From the NCBI RefSeq assembly GCF_021044625.1, contig NZ_CP087999.1, forward strand, positions 1,815,001 to 1,879,000: a stretch of 64,000 nt of DNA. The letters run 5' to 3'. A model generated the notes under the pieces. The model searched no databases. It was not told the DNA's origin and saw only the letters and a program-made list of their open reading frames with translations. The stretch's first letter is position 1, and each line of letters begins with the position of its first letter. The position numbers were made by a program, and so were the translations under genes. Shown in pieces: positions 19,646 through 27,850 of this stretch. Source of the stretch: Geomonas sp. RF6. GTDB taxonomy: Bacteria > Desulfobacterota > Desulfuromonadia > Geobacterales > Geobacteraceae.

Positions 19646-19667
19646 AAGGCCGCAATCGCGCGGCCTT
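19646..19667 (+). terminator. Hairpin terminator
   Basis: AAGGCCGC and GCGGCCTT flank a six-base loop and are followed by TCG; the T-run is short. It lies 65 bases after the small coiled-coil gene. Confidence 0.65.
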
Positions 19668-19770
19668 TCGCATTTCATAGGCCAGCTCCCCGATTCCTAT
19701 CTAAAGCTCTTCGGGCTCCGCTCCAAGGCGATGCACTGACGCATCTGCAGGTCACAAGGGATCATCAGAG

Positions 19771-19800
19771 GGCCAGGCACTTTAGCCTGGCCTTTTCTTT
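19771..19800 (+). terminator. Rho-independent terminator
   Basis: GGCCAGGC, a six-base loop and GCCTGGCC are followed by TTTTCTTT. It insulates the following response-regulator gene from upstream transcription. Confidence 0.8.
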
Positions 19801-19929
19801 TGCCCGCTAACGCCCTCAATTTTCTCTTCAACAGAAACCTCCCCTTTGCCGATAAGTCGCACTACCAGAAGAGCCGCCTTCAATGGCTGCGCTATCTGCA
19901 TCTCGAAGTTCACATCCAGTTGAACTTCG

Positions 19930-20889
19930 ATGGAGGGACGTTTGGACGGCCAGGCAAAACATTCAGTTCTCGTTGCGGACGACAACATACTGATCCGCAA
20001 TATCGTGGTCGACATGTTGAAGACGATGGGTTTCGAGGTGTGCGAAGCGGAGGATGGGGCGCAGGCCCTCGAGGCGTACCAGTCAAAACGGTTTCACATC
20101 GTCGTCACAGACTGGGTGATGCCCAGGATGACGGGACTGGAGCTCTGCCAGGCGATCCGCGCCGACAGCAGCGCCCGGCCTCATCTCGGCTACACCTACA
20201 TCATCATGCTTACCTCCCAGGACAGCAAGAACGACACGATCACCGCTCTCGACGCCGGGGCCGACGAATACCTCACAAAGCCGGTCCACAAGCCCGAACT
20301 GCAGGCGAGGATCAGGACCGCCATGCGCATCATCGAGCTCGAGGCGATCAGGGAGGCGCACCTCCAGCAGGTCTACGCAGCGTCCCTCGTGGATGTGCTC
20401 ACCGGTGTCCACAACCGCAAGTTCATGGAGGAGCGGCTCCCCCTGGAGATCAAGCGGACGAACAGGTACCAGCGCCCGCTCTCCGTCATGCTGATCGGCT
20501 TCAACGGGATCGACAAGTTCCGCAAAGACAACGGTATCTTCGCCACAGAAAAGCTGCTCCAGGCGACAGCCGCCCTTTTGAAGGAGTCTGTCCGCCAGGA
20601 GGTTGACTGGGTGGCGCGCTGGAACGAGTACCACTTTCTGGTGCTCCTCCCGGAAACCGAGGTGAACGACGCCTGCACCGTCGCGAAGCGGCTGAAAGTC
20701 CGCATGAACCAGATAGCGATCGAGGTGAAAGACACCACCGTGAAGGCATCCCCCCTCTACGGGATCGTCGGCTTTGTGGGAGACAAGACGAAGAAGGACA
20801 TACCGCTCGAGCGGCTGCTGGAGTTCGCCCAGCAGGCGCTGGAAAAGGCGGACCCCGCCACCCAGATCGGCGGCATAAAGCTCGGGTGA
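19930..20889 (+). CDS. Response regulator with degenerate GGDEF domain
   Basis: The N-terminal receiver domain (about residues 10-130) has the acidic pair ADDN, phospho-acceptor aspartate in VTDWVMPRMTG and the lysine in LTKPVHK. The C-terminal half (about 155-315) follows the GGDEF fold (DVLTGVHNRKFMEERL start) but the catalytic signature is replaced by RWNEYHF, so diguanylate cyclase activity is unlikely. It may bind a nucleotide or act as a protein-interaction output. ATG at 19930 is one start; TTG at 19942 with GGAGGG upstream is an alternative. No histidine kinase gene is adjacent. Confidence 0.85.
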   Translation: MEGRLDGQAKHSVLVADDNILIRNIVVDMLKTMGFEVCEAEDGAQALEAYQSKRFHIVVTDWVMPRMTGLELCQAIRADSSARPHLGYTYIIMLTSQDSKNDTITALDAGADEYLTKPVHKPELQARIRTAMRIIELEAIREAHLQQVYAASLVDVLTGVHNRKFMEERLPLEIKRTNRYQRPLSVMLIGFNGIDKFRKDNGIFATEKLLQATAALLKESVRQEVDWVARWNEYHFLVLLPETEVNDACTVAKRLKVRMNQIAIEVKDTTVKASPLYGIVGFVGDKTKKDIPLERLLEFAQQALEKADPATQIGGIKLG

Positions 20890-21027
20890 AAGCGGCAACA
20901 CCATGAGTTCACGATAATGCTGACGTCTTTGTGCGGTTGTTATACCCTAGAGAAGTGATGCTGCGCAGGGTGGATCCGTGCTGCATCGGCCACGGCATGG
21001 GGCTGTGGAGCGATTGGGGAAATAACC

Positions 21028-22110
21028 GTGAGCAAGACGGTTTTCGTACTCGGCGCAGGCTTTTCCGCTCCCGCGGGAATGCCGCTGCAATCGGAGATCA
21101 TGTTCGATGTGCTGAGATCCTACTCCCAGCCGGTGCAGGAGACGACGCGCCGCATCTACGCCATCCTTTTCAACATCGTCGATCCGGAAGCGATGCGGAC
21201 GGTGCCCCTCGAAGACGTCTTCACCATGCTCGACCGCGCCAACCACTACGGCGAGGTCATCCCCGGCTTTGGCCACCGGGAAATCCGCGACTCCCTGGTG
21301 GCGCTGGTCCAGGCGATCACCGACGACTTCCAGAAAAAACTTCTGAAGTGCGACCTCAGCCGTTACCGCCCTTTTTTCGAGGCGCTGGTGCGGTGCAGAA
21401 AGGGGGACGGGAGCGTAAGGGCACAGCAGGACGACCCATTTTCCCTCGTCTCCTTCAACTGGGATACGATACCGGACCACCTGATCATGCAGGCGAGCGA
21501 CGAGGAGAGCGGCATCGACTACACCTGTTATGACTACGACATCGAAGAGGACACCAACCACACCCCGTCGATCCTGCGCAAGGCGAAGGGGCTTTTCAAC
21601 ATCAAGCTCCTGAAGCCCCACGGTTCCCTCAACTGGGCCAAGTGCCCGAGCTGCAACCGCATCTTCTCCAAGAACTGCACCGACTGCATCCCCATCCTCT
21701 TCCCCCAGGAGTACAAGTGCCGGTTCTGCACAAAGGTCGATCTCGAGAACGTGATGATCACTCCGACCTTCGTGAAGGACATCGGGCAGACCCACCTGAA
21801 GCTCGTCTGGCACAACATCCAGCGCGACCTCCAGGAGGCGAAGCGCATCGTCTTTCTCGGCTACTCACTCCCCCTCGCTGACTTCGAGTTCCGCTATACC
21901 CTTTTAAAGGCGGTGATTAGCAATAGCAAAGTCGCGCTCAGGGTGGTACTCTTCCCCCCCGACTCCGAAATTCAGAACGAAAGGCAGCGCGTGGAGCGGG
22001 AGCAGACCGAAGAGCGCTTCCGCAACTTCTTCGGCCAGCGCGACGTGGAGATCAAGTACCTGAACGTCATCGACTTCATGTCCGACGACTACCTGGTCTG
22101 GTGCTGGTGA
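21028..22110 (+). CDS. SIR2-like domain protein with cysteine-rich insertion
   Basis: The 360-residue protein has the Rossmann NAD-binding motif VFVLGAGFSAPAGMPL (5-20), SFNWD (142-146, the TxNxD position) and KPHGSLNW (196-203), whose histidine is at the catalytic position of SIR2 enzymes. Six cysteines in three CxxC pairs (C206/C209, C217/C220, C231/C234) follow and may bind zinc. The C-terminal FLGYSLPLADFEFR is typical of the SIR2_2 family. Standalone bacterial SIR2-like proteins include NAD-depleting antiphage effectors, but also deacylase-like proteins. GTG start behind GGGGA. The next gene is an NCS2 permease, 22 bases on. Confidence 0.8.
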   Translation: MSKTVFVLGAGFSAPAGMPLQSEIMFDVLRSYSQPVQETTRRIYAILFNIVDPEAMRTVPLEDVFTMLDRANHYGEVIPGFGHREIRDSLVALVQAITDDFQKKLLKCDLSRYRPFFEALVRCRKGDGSVRAQQDDPFSLVSFNWDTIPDHLIMQASDEESGIDYTCYDYDIEEDTNHTPSILRKAKGLFNIKLLKPHGSLNWAKCPSCNRIFSKNCTDCIPILFPQEYKCRFCTKVDLENVMITPTFVKDIGQTHLKLVWHNIQRDLQEAKRIVFLGYSLPLADFEFRYTLLKAVISNSKVALRVVLFPPDSEIQNERQRVEREQTEERFRNFFGQRDVEIKYLNVIDFMSDDYLVWCW

Positions 22111-22132
22111 TGCTGCCTTACAGGATGTGCCG

Positions 22133-23398
22133 ATGAATCTCCGCTACGGGCTGGAGGACCGCCTCTCCGCCGGCAAATCGACCATATATGCAGTTCAGTG
22201 GATCGCGGTATCGCTCCCCTTCGTCATTATCGCGGGAACGCTTGCCGCAGGGCACCACTTTTCCGACCCGGGGCTGCGCACCCTTTACCTGCAGAAGGCC
22301 ACCTTCGTCACTGCCCTCATGCTCCTCGCCCAGGCGTTCATCGGGCACCGCCTGACACTGATCTCGGGATCGGCGACCGCGCTACTCCTCGGCATCGTCG
22401 GCAGCGGCGCGAACCCCGACGCGACCTACACCGCCATGGGGCTCTGCGGAGTCCTCCTGGCCCTGGTATCCGCCGCCGGTCTCTTCGGGTGGATCCGCAC
22501 GGTCTTCACCGCACGCGTCACCGCCACCGTCCTTCTCCTGATCGCCTTCACCATGACGCCGATCATCGTCCGGCTTATTACGGCCGGCGCAACGGACGGT
22601 GCTCCTGACCGGCTCCTCTTCGCCGCCTTTTTCACCGCCACCCTTTTTGTCGCCCACCGCTTTCTTTCAGCCGCCGGTCGCTCCCTTCTGATCGTCGCCG
22701 GCATGGCGGCCGGAAGCTTCCTCTACTACGGGATCTTCGGCGGAAGCCCAAGCCTCGGGAGCTACGCCCCCGTTGCCTCATTTTTCAGCGGGTTCACCTC
22801 CCCCGTCTTCGACGCGGGCACTGTCCTTTCCTTTCTCTTCTGCTTTCTCGCCCTCGCCCTCAATGAAATAGGATCGATTCAGGCGGTTGCACCGTTCCTG
22901 CAACCGGACGGCATGGAGCGGCGCGTGCAGAGAGGTATGACGGTAGCGGGAATGGTGAACGCCGTCGCGGGCTTTCTTGGGGTCATCGGACCGATCGACT
23001 TCTCCGTCAGCCCGGGAGTGATCGCCGCCACCGGATGCGGCTCGCGCTACCCGCTGATCCCGGCGGCGCTGATCCTCGTCGCGGCATCATTCTCGCCGCT
23101 CCTCCTGGGGCTCGCCGGGGCGATCCCGCCGACCGTCATCGCCAGCATCCTGATCTACACCCTCGCAGGACAGGCCGCCGCGGGATTCGGCCTCGCCTTT
23201 GTGGGCGGCAGGTTCACCTTTGAGGACGGGCTGGTCGTCGCGCTTCCCCTGCTGGCGGGAACCGTGGTGGCGCACCTGCCCCCTTCCGTCGTGGCGGCCT
23301 TCCCTCCACTTTTTCGCTCCGTCGCCGGGAACGGCTTCGTAGTCGGGGTGGTGGCAGCTCTCCTCCTCGACCAGCTCTTCCGGATCGGCCGGAAATAA
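22133..23398 (+). CDS. NCS2-family nucleobase permease (xanthine/uracil type)
   Basis: The roughly 421-residue inner-membrane transporter has many hydrophobic segments and the NCS2 pattern. The central NEIGSIQAVAPFL and VIGPIDFSVSPGVIAATGCGSRYPL correspond to the substrate-binding regions that usually contain NExGxT. The latter signature is altered, so substrate is uncertain. ATG at 22133 has AGGA seven bases upstream and is preferred to the GTG at 22127. It probably shares a transcript with the SIR2-like gene. Confidence 0.8.
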   Translation: MNLRYGLEDRLSAGKSTIYAVQWIAVSLPFVIIAGTLAAGHHFSDPGLRTLYLQKATFVTALMLLAQAFIGHRLTLISGSATALLLGIVGSGANPDATYTAMGLCGVLLALVSAAGLFGWIRTVFTARVTATVLLLIAFTMTPIIVRLITAGATDGAPDRLLFAAFFTATLFVAHRFLSAAGRSLLIVAGMAAGSFLYYGIFGGSPSLGSYAPVASFFSGFTSPVFDAGTVLSFLFCFLALALNEIGSIQAVAPFLQPDGMERRVQRGMTVAGMVNAVAGFLGVIGPIDFSVSPGVIAATGCGSRYPLIPAALILVAASFSPLLLGLAGAIPPTVIASILIYTLAGQAAAGFGLAFVGGRFTFEDGLVVALPLLAGTVVAHLPPSVVAAFPPLFRSVAGNGFVVGVVAALLLDQLFRIGRK

Positions 23399-23446
23399 GG
23401 GATAGCAGACTCGAGGGACAGAGTGGGGATGAGGTAGCCTCCCAAT

Positions 23447-23533
23447 GTGGGCCGGGATAAGCCGCCAGGCGTTCCCGGCAGTCCACGCTGCGTACCAGCG
23501 AATGCCGGAAACGCTACGCTTATTCCGGCCTAC
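23447..23533. repeat. REP/BIME-like palindromic element, copy 1
   Basis: The left arm GGCCGGGATAAGC...GGCGTTCCCGGCA is mirrored by TGCCGGAAACGC...GCTTATTCCGGCC. Near-identical elements lie at 32925-33020 and 35316-35408. The arms resemble enterobacterial REP sequences in layout and partly in sequence. Confidence 0.8.
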
Positions 23534-23595
23534 AAATGGCACCGCCTCACCCTGACGTCTCCTTCTGTACAAGGGACAGTGCGGATACGGTAGCA

Positions 23596-23623
23596 GAAAG
23601 CCCCTTCTTCCGAAGAGGCTTTC
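23596..23623. terminator. Convergent-gene terminator
   Basis: GAAAGCC/GGCTTTC with an inner CTTC/GAAG stem and TTCC loop lies between the permease gene and the convergent cysteine-rich gene. T-rich sequence follows on the plus strand. Confidence 0.7.
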
Positions 23624-23653
23624 TTGTCTTTCGTCCTGCAGGAAGCTTGGCGG

Positions 23654-24010
23654 CTACTTCACGTGGGGCTTGTTCAGGAGGTCATGCAAGCGGTGGGGGT
23701 AGCATTCCGTGCAGAGATACACTGGCCGGTGCGTGTCATTTAGAATCGCGTGCAGATGCCTCTTTACTTCAATGGCCTCCGAATCGTGAAGTTCCGGATG
23801 CAGGGTGGAATCGAGGCTGCGAATCTTCGTTAGCTTTACAAAGCTGATCCGGCAGTTGTCAGCCTCCGCCTTCTTTTTCCCGCAAGAACAATCAGGACTC
23901 GTGCACTCGCAGCCGGGAGGAGCCGGTTCCTTCCGGGCGACGAACACGGTCTGCCATGAACGAGAGCCCAGCGTAAACTCTGCCATCAGTTGCGTCTCGA
24001 CACTTTCCAT
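23654..24010 (-). CDS. Small cysteine-rich protein, unknown function
   Basis: The 118-residue protein contains CECTSPDCSCGKKK (about residues 34-47) and a later CTECYPH, giving five or more clustered cysteines and histidines consistent with metal binding. I do not recognise the family. There is no signal peptide. AAGGAG precedes the ATG at ideal spacing, which supports a real gene. Confidence 0.6.
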   Translation of the reverse strand: MESVETQLMAEFTLGSRSWQTVFVARKEPAPPGCECTSPDCSCGKKKAEADNCRISFVKLTKIRSLDSTLHPELHDSEAIEVKRHLHAILNDTHRPVYLCTECYPHRLHDLLNKPHVK

Positions 24011-24264
24011 ATGATCTCCTTCCTGTTGGTAAACTTCATGTCTCGTAATAGTTTAAGCGGGTTTTCTGAGGATTCCACCGTTTCAGGGGGGTTGGTCGTA
24101 CTTTGAAGTCTTCGGCCACTTTTACCTCGTCGGGGAAATCTTATCGGATCTTTTTTGGGTTGATACCTCCCTCCGACTCGATACCCTTTACTAACAAGTT
24201 GCGGTTTTTCAGCATCTTATTCTGTCTGAAGCCGCCGCTGCGGACACCAGCATGTTTTGAAACC

Positions 24265-24501
24265 ATGGAGGGCATGACGGAGGATATGGAGTTGAGCCAT
24301 GAAGACAAGAGATGCGTGGGGTGCGGAATGCAGGTAGATCGGGCTGAAAACAGCATTCATTGTCCACAGTGCGACAGGGACTTCTGTGATGCCTGCTACG
24401 TTATCGACAACACCCCTGCGGGATGCGAAAACCATCTCCCGGTAATGGCAGACCGAAAAGGGAGAGCGGGAGAAAATGTGCCCCCAAATGAACGAGGGTA
24501 A
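24265..24501 (+). CDS. Small zinc-ribbon-like protein
   Basis: The product (about 78 residues from ATG at 24265) has CVGCGMQV, then CPQCDRDFCDACYVID, and CENH: a double CxxC arrangement like a zinc ribbon or FYVE/RING-like knuckle. The frame is open well upstream, but that part looks non-coding (AT-rich leader). ATGs at 24265, 24274 and 24286 are all possible, and none has an ideal site. The 58-residue gene follows closely. Function unknown. Confidence 0.55.
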   Translation: MEGMTEDMELSHEDKRCVGCGMQVDRAENSIHCPQCDRDFCDACYVIDNTPAGCENHLPVMADRKGRAGENVPPNERG

Positions 24502-24533
24502 CAGCAGGAGGGTCTATAGATGGAGGATTTCCC

Positions 24534-24710
24534 ATGGATAACATGTTGCTACTGCATCAGCAAAAGAAGATCCGGGACCTCGCCGAAAAGGTAATCCAGG
24601 CGCAACGCGAAGCCGACGAATGGCGAGAAAGAGCAGAAGCTATCCATCAGGAGTATATGGAACTAAGCGAGCAGATTAGGCGTGGTGAGTTTGTGAAAGC
24701 AAAAAAATGA
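24534..24710 (+). CDS. Short coiled-coil protein, 58 residues
   Basis: ATG at 24534 preceded by GGAGG opens a 59-codon frame ending TGA at 24710. The product (MDNMLLLHQQKKIRDLAEKV... ending RRGEFVKAKK) is a highly charged single helix with heptad-like leucine/isoleucine spacing. Codon use is similar to neighbours and it lies 32 bases after the zinc-ribbon gene, so co-expression is likely. No family recognised. Confidence 0.55.
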   Translation: MDNMLLLHQQKKIRDLAEKVIQAQREADEWRERAEAIHQEYMELSEQIRRGEFVKAKK

Positions 24711-24796
24711 GGGTGATCAAGTAGTGCATGATTCATTTCATTAGGTGAATGTTGAGCAGGCGGGACCTCACGATCAAGGCCCGCTTTAAATATGAG

Positions 24797-24808
24797 TCAC
24801 CGCGGTGA
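24797..24808. promoter_or_regulatory. 12-bp palindrome
   Basis: TCACCGCGGTGA is a perfect palindrome just before a terminator and about 190 bases upstream of the Fic gene. It could be an operator but has no independent support. Confidence 0.25.
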
Positions 24809-24815
24809 TGGGTTG

Positions 24816-24853
24816 AAAAGGGAGAAACAGGCGGCTGTTTTTCCCTTTTCTTT
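24816..24853 (+). terminator. Rho-independent terminator
   Basis: A 15-bp stem (AAAAGGGA-GAAACAG against CTGTTTT-TCCCTTTT, one G-T pair) with a GCGG loop is followed by CTTTT. It ends the small-protein transcript before the Fic gene. Confidence 0.8.
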
Positions 24854-24999
24854 TATTCTGAAGACATTTCGCCTCCCCTCGCACCCTTCTCTGGAGGCTT
24901 TTTAGTTTGCACTTTTGCAGAGTGCGCGACAAACTATCGGCTGAGACAGTTCTTTTCCAGCACAACCGTTCTTGATCCGTCACAGACGAAGGCACCGCC

Positions 25000-25626
25000 A
25001 TGCACGATCGTTATGACACATCTACGCTGCCGGAAGACCAGTACGAAGAAGGATCAAACTTCAAGGTGCTGCGCAACCTCCTCGGCATAAAGCACCCGGA
25101 CGACATGGGAATTGCGGAGACGGCCGCGCTCTGGCGCGTGCAGGAACAACTGATCGGCGAGGTGGTGGTGGGACATTCCTTCACGGAGAGGGACATACAA
25201 ACCATTCACCGGCAGTGGCTCGGAGGTATCTATCCGTGGGCTGGAGTGTACCGGCAGGTCAACATGAGCAAGGGAAACTTCCAGTTCGCCATGGCACACG
25301 CCATTCCGGCCCTCATGGCGGAATTTGAGCGGACGCAGTTGCGAGTGTACACCCCCTGTGTGTTCAACGATGCTGACGCAGTGACCGATGCGCTGGCCGA
25401 AGTGCATGTGGAACTGATGCTGATTCACCCCTTCCGTGAAGGGAACGGCCGACTGGGGCGCCTGCTCGCCACCCTGATGGCGTTGCAGGCGGGACTGCCG
25501 CTGCTCGATTTCGGCGAACTCGACAGCCTTCGGGAGGAGTACTTTGCGGCGGTGCGGGAGGGGCTGGACAGGAATTACGTCCCGATGAAACAGCTCTTCG
25601 AGATAGTCATCGACTCTTCTTTGTAG
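25000..25626 (+). CDS. Fic/DOC-family protein (probable AMP transferase toxin)
   Basis: The 208-residue protein has a complete Fic active-site motif HPFREGNGRLGR at residues 143-154, preceded by the flap region with MSKGNFQFA. Fic enzymes transfer AMP (or another nucleotide part) to a hydroxyl on a target protein. I find no (S/T)xxxE(G/N) inhibitory helix inside this protein, so it looks like class I, which needs a separate antitoxin. The small convergent gene at 25607-25813 overlaps it by 20 bases and carries such a motif. ATG follows GAAGG. Confidence 0.9.
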   Translation: MHDRYDTSTLPEDQYEEGSNFKVLRNLLGIKHPDDMGIAETAALWRVQEQLIGEVVVGHSFTERDIQTIHRQWLGGIYPWAGVYRQVNMSKGNFQFAMAHAIPALMAEFERTQLRVYTPCVFNDADAVTDALAEVHVELMLIHPFREGNGRLGRLLATLMALQAGLPLLDFGELDSLREEYFAAVREGLDRNYVPMKQLFEIVIDSSL

Positions 25627-25813
25627 GGGCAGGCTTGTCAGGGGGGGGCGCAGCGTCCTTCTTCTTTTCGGCGACAAAATGCCCGGTATCGGCATCGCGT
25701 TTCACGCGAATCCCCTCGATGGCGGAGGAGGACTCGACATTTCGTGCCAGCGCTTTGCTGCGCTTTGACGCGTCCTTCAGGTGCGGGTTGCTTTCTAGGA
25801 GTGACTTTTTCAT
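25607..25813 (-). CDS. Probable Fic antitoxin with inhibitory helix motif
   Basis: The 68-residue protein contains VESSSAIEGI, where S29-xxx-E33-G34 fits the (S/T)xxxE(G/N) motif whose glutamate blocks ATP in the Fic site. The rest is a basic helix at the N-terminus and a lysine/proline-rich tail. The last 20 bases overlap the 3' end of the Fic gene on the opposite strand. Known class I antitoxins (VbhA, YhfG) are encoded upstream on the same strand, so this convergent layout is unusual. The functional pairing is inferred from motif and position. Confidence 0.7.
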   Translation of the reverse strand: MKKSLLESNPHLKDASKRSKALARNVESSSAIEGIRVKRDADTGHFVAEKKKDAAPPPDKPAPTKKSR

Positions 25814-25876
25814 AGGCGAACTATACTACAGCGTATTTCCCTCACAAAGCTACAAATGCGCCTCGACTCACGATTT

Positions 25877-26647
25877 TTACCCGCCTCGCTTCACCCTCCC
25901 AACGATCTCCTCAACTGCCGAGGCGATGTTCCTGGCAAGAATGAAGTCCCCGCCTATCCGTCGTTCATCCCCTTCGCGGTATTTTCCGGTTTGAACCAGC
26001 GCCCCCTGCACCCCCGCGGCAAGAGCGGCAGCGATGTCAGTCTCCGCGTCGTCCCCTACCATGATGCAGTCTGAAGGCTCCACACCCACTTCCGCAGCGG
26101 CTTCCAGGAAGAAATCAGGAGAGGGTTTTCCAAGGACAACTGCGGTCGTCTCCGCTGCATACTCCAGTGCGGCGACGAAAGGGCCGACGTCAAGCTCCAG
26201 CCCCCCGCCCCCTTCAAAGTAGCGGGTGCGGCCGGCGGCCAGGAGCCTGGCACCGCCTTTGAGGAGCCGGAAGGCGGTATTCATGTTGCGAAAGCTGAAC
26301 CCCTCCTCGGCGTCTCCTACGACGACGGCATCGGGGTTGTCACAGCAGAGTCCATCGTACTCCGGAAGGAGGTGTTGGTGAACCAGAAGGTACGGGCGCA
26401 GCCGGTGCTCCTCGAGGTAGCGGCGCACCGCAAGCGGGGCGGTGAAAATTTCTTCGGCCGCGATGTCGAAGCCGATCCGGCGCAGGTCTTCATGCAGAGC
26501 CGCTCTCGTCCTGCGGGAAGTATTGGTCACAAAGCGCAGAGGCAGGCCGGACGCCGCCAGGGCGCGCACCGCGGAAATGGCACCGGGAAGCGGCGCGTCC
26601 CCCACATGAATGGTGCCGGCAAGATCGAGCAGAATGCCCTTGATCAT
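25877..26647 (-). CDS. HAD-IIA hydrolase, HDHD2/LHPP-like
   Basis: The 256-residue protein follows the HAD-IIA layout: motif I DLAGTIHVGDAPLPGA (nucleophile D8), motif II VTNTS near 40, a C2 cap, the lysine in LGKPSPDFF, and motif IV GDDAETDI. The second motif I aspartate is replaced by alanine (DxA instead of DxD). HDHD2-type relatives have serine there, so the substitution is a family trait that may lower phosphatase activity. GGGGGAG precedes the ATG. Substrate unknown. Confidence 0.85.
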   Translation of the reverse strand: MIKGILLDLAGTIHVGDAPLPGAISAVRALAASGLPLRFVTNTSRRTRAALHEDLRRIGFDIAAEEIFTAPLAVRRYLEEHRLRPYLLVHQHLLPEYDGLCCDNPDAVVVGDAEEGFSFRNMNTAFRLLKGGARLLAAGRTRYFEGGGGLELDVGPFVAALEYAAETTAVVLGKPSPDFFLEAAAEVGVEPSDCIMVGDDAETDIAAALAAGVQGALVQTGKYREGDERRIGGDFILARNIASAVEEIVGRVKRGG

Positions 26648-26805
26648 CCCCTCTCCCCCTCTTTAAGACCCCTATCTACTAAGTGTAAGCCATTCAAGGG
26701 TGGGAAGGGAGAGATCGTTTTAGGCAGGGGGAGTTAACACTTTGAGTAGAGGGCGGCTGGCGCCGCTTCGAATGTTTAACTAGAGGATTGGCCGGAGGGA
26801 CGTGA

Positions 26806-27492
26806 TTAGGCCATCCCAAGTACCCACATGAGCCCCACAGCAACGAAAACGGCCGGAAGCATGTTGCCGACCGGCAGGCGTTTGTACCCCATGAGATCGA
26901 GTCCGATGGCCGCGATCAAAAGCCCCCCTACCGCATTCATTTCCACCACCACCGGATCGGTTAGGAGCACCTTTGCGGAATCGGCGGCGAGCGTTATCCC
27001 TCCCTGATAGAGAGCAACGGGAACCGCCGAAAAGAGAACGCCGACTCCCAGAGTGGAGGTGAGCGCGATGGAGGCGATGCCGTCCAGAGCTGCCTTTGCA
27101 TAGAGTATCGTCGGCTCTGCGCCGAACCCGTCCTGCAACGAGCCCATGATCGCCATGGCGCCGACACAAAAGAGGAGGCTTGCGGCAACGAACCCTTCCG
27201 CGATGTTTCCCGCCCCGGAAAAGCGCCCCTGCAGCCAAAGCCCGAACGACTCGAGGCGCGCCTCGATCTGCAGGATCTCCCCCAGGATGCCGCCGACGAT
27301 CAGGCTGCCGATCACGATCATTGTCTGCTGGCTTTTCAGCGCCATCTGCAGGCCGATAAGGAGCACCGCCAGTCCGAGCCCGACCATGACGGTCTGCCTC
27401 ATCCTGTTAGGGACGAAGCGCCCGGCATACCTGCCGATGACGGCTCCCGCGCAGATTGCAGCGGCGTTTACGATCGTTCCTGTCAAAATCAT
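26806..27492 (-). CDS. DUF554 membrane protein
   Basis: The 228-residue inner-membrane protein has about seven hydrophobic stretches and the DUF554 signature GTIVNAAAICAGAVIGRYAG at its N-terminus plus GGLLIAAIGLDLMG near the end. Family members (YdfK/YqgA-like) are putative transporters without known substrate. ATG at 27492 with CAGGAG is preferred; an ATG five codons upstream (27507) also has a GGAG site. Confidence 0.85.
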   Translation of the reverse strand: MILTGTIVNAAAICAGAVIGRYAGRFVPNRMRQTVMVGLGLAVLLIGLQMALKSQQTMIVIGSLIVGGILGEILQIEARLESFGLWLQGRFSGAGNIAEGFVAASLLFCVGAMAIMGSLQDGFGAEPTILYAKAALDGIASIALTSTLGVGVLFSAVPVALYQGGITLAADSAKVLLTDPVVVEMNAVGGLLIAAIGLDLMGYKRLPVGNMLPAVFVAVGLMWVLGMA

Positions 27493-27610
27493 ATTTAGCT
27501 CCTGCATTTATCTCCGGGCGGGAGCCCCCGCTTCGCCTCCCGGGCGTGCAAACAGGGCACTTTAAGCCAACTCTTCCCCAGGGACAAGTCAGAAATGCTT
27601 CTCGCTGCCG

Positions 27611-27724
27611 CGCTGGTGGCGCCTCGCTGGAGCACAGGCTTCCCAGCCTGTAGCCGCGGTGCCGGCCGCGCGGTCTGTGGCGGCTGCGCCGCCATGGCAG
27701 GCAAGATGCCTACGCTCCAGCGCG
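27611..27724. repeat. Palindromic repeat, copy A
   Basis: This ~112-bp element runs from CGCTGGTGGCGCC through CTGGAGCACAGGCTTCCC to GCCTACGCTCCAGCGCG. Its ends are inverted (CTGGAGC/GCTCCAG). A near-identical copy lies in opposite orientation at 29349-29460, so the two bracket the gene at 27851-29215. The rest of the 27493-27850 gap shows no gene. Confidence 0.85.
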
Positions 27725-27850
27725 TGGACACCCGCATCTCTGTAGCGATCTTCCCCGGGATTCCCGGATCAACCTCGAAGGGAGCAAAAGACAAACGGAA
27801 GGAGTGAAACGGGCGGGGCACTGGGTCAGCCCGCCGGCAGGTACCGCGCG

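Noticed and set aside
19930-20889. Active diguanylate cyclase
   Set aside because: The GGDEF signature is replaced by RWNEYHF, so activity should not be annotated.
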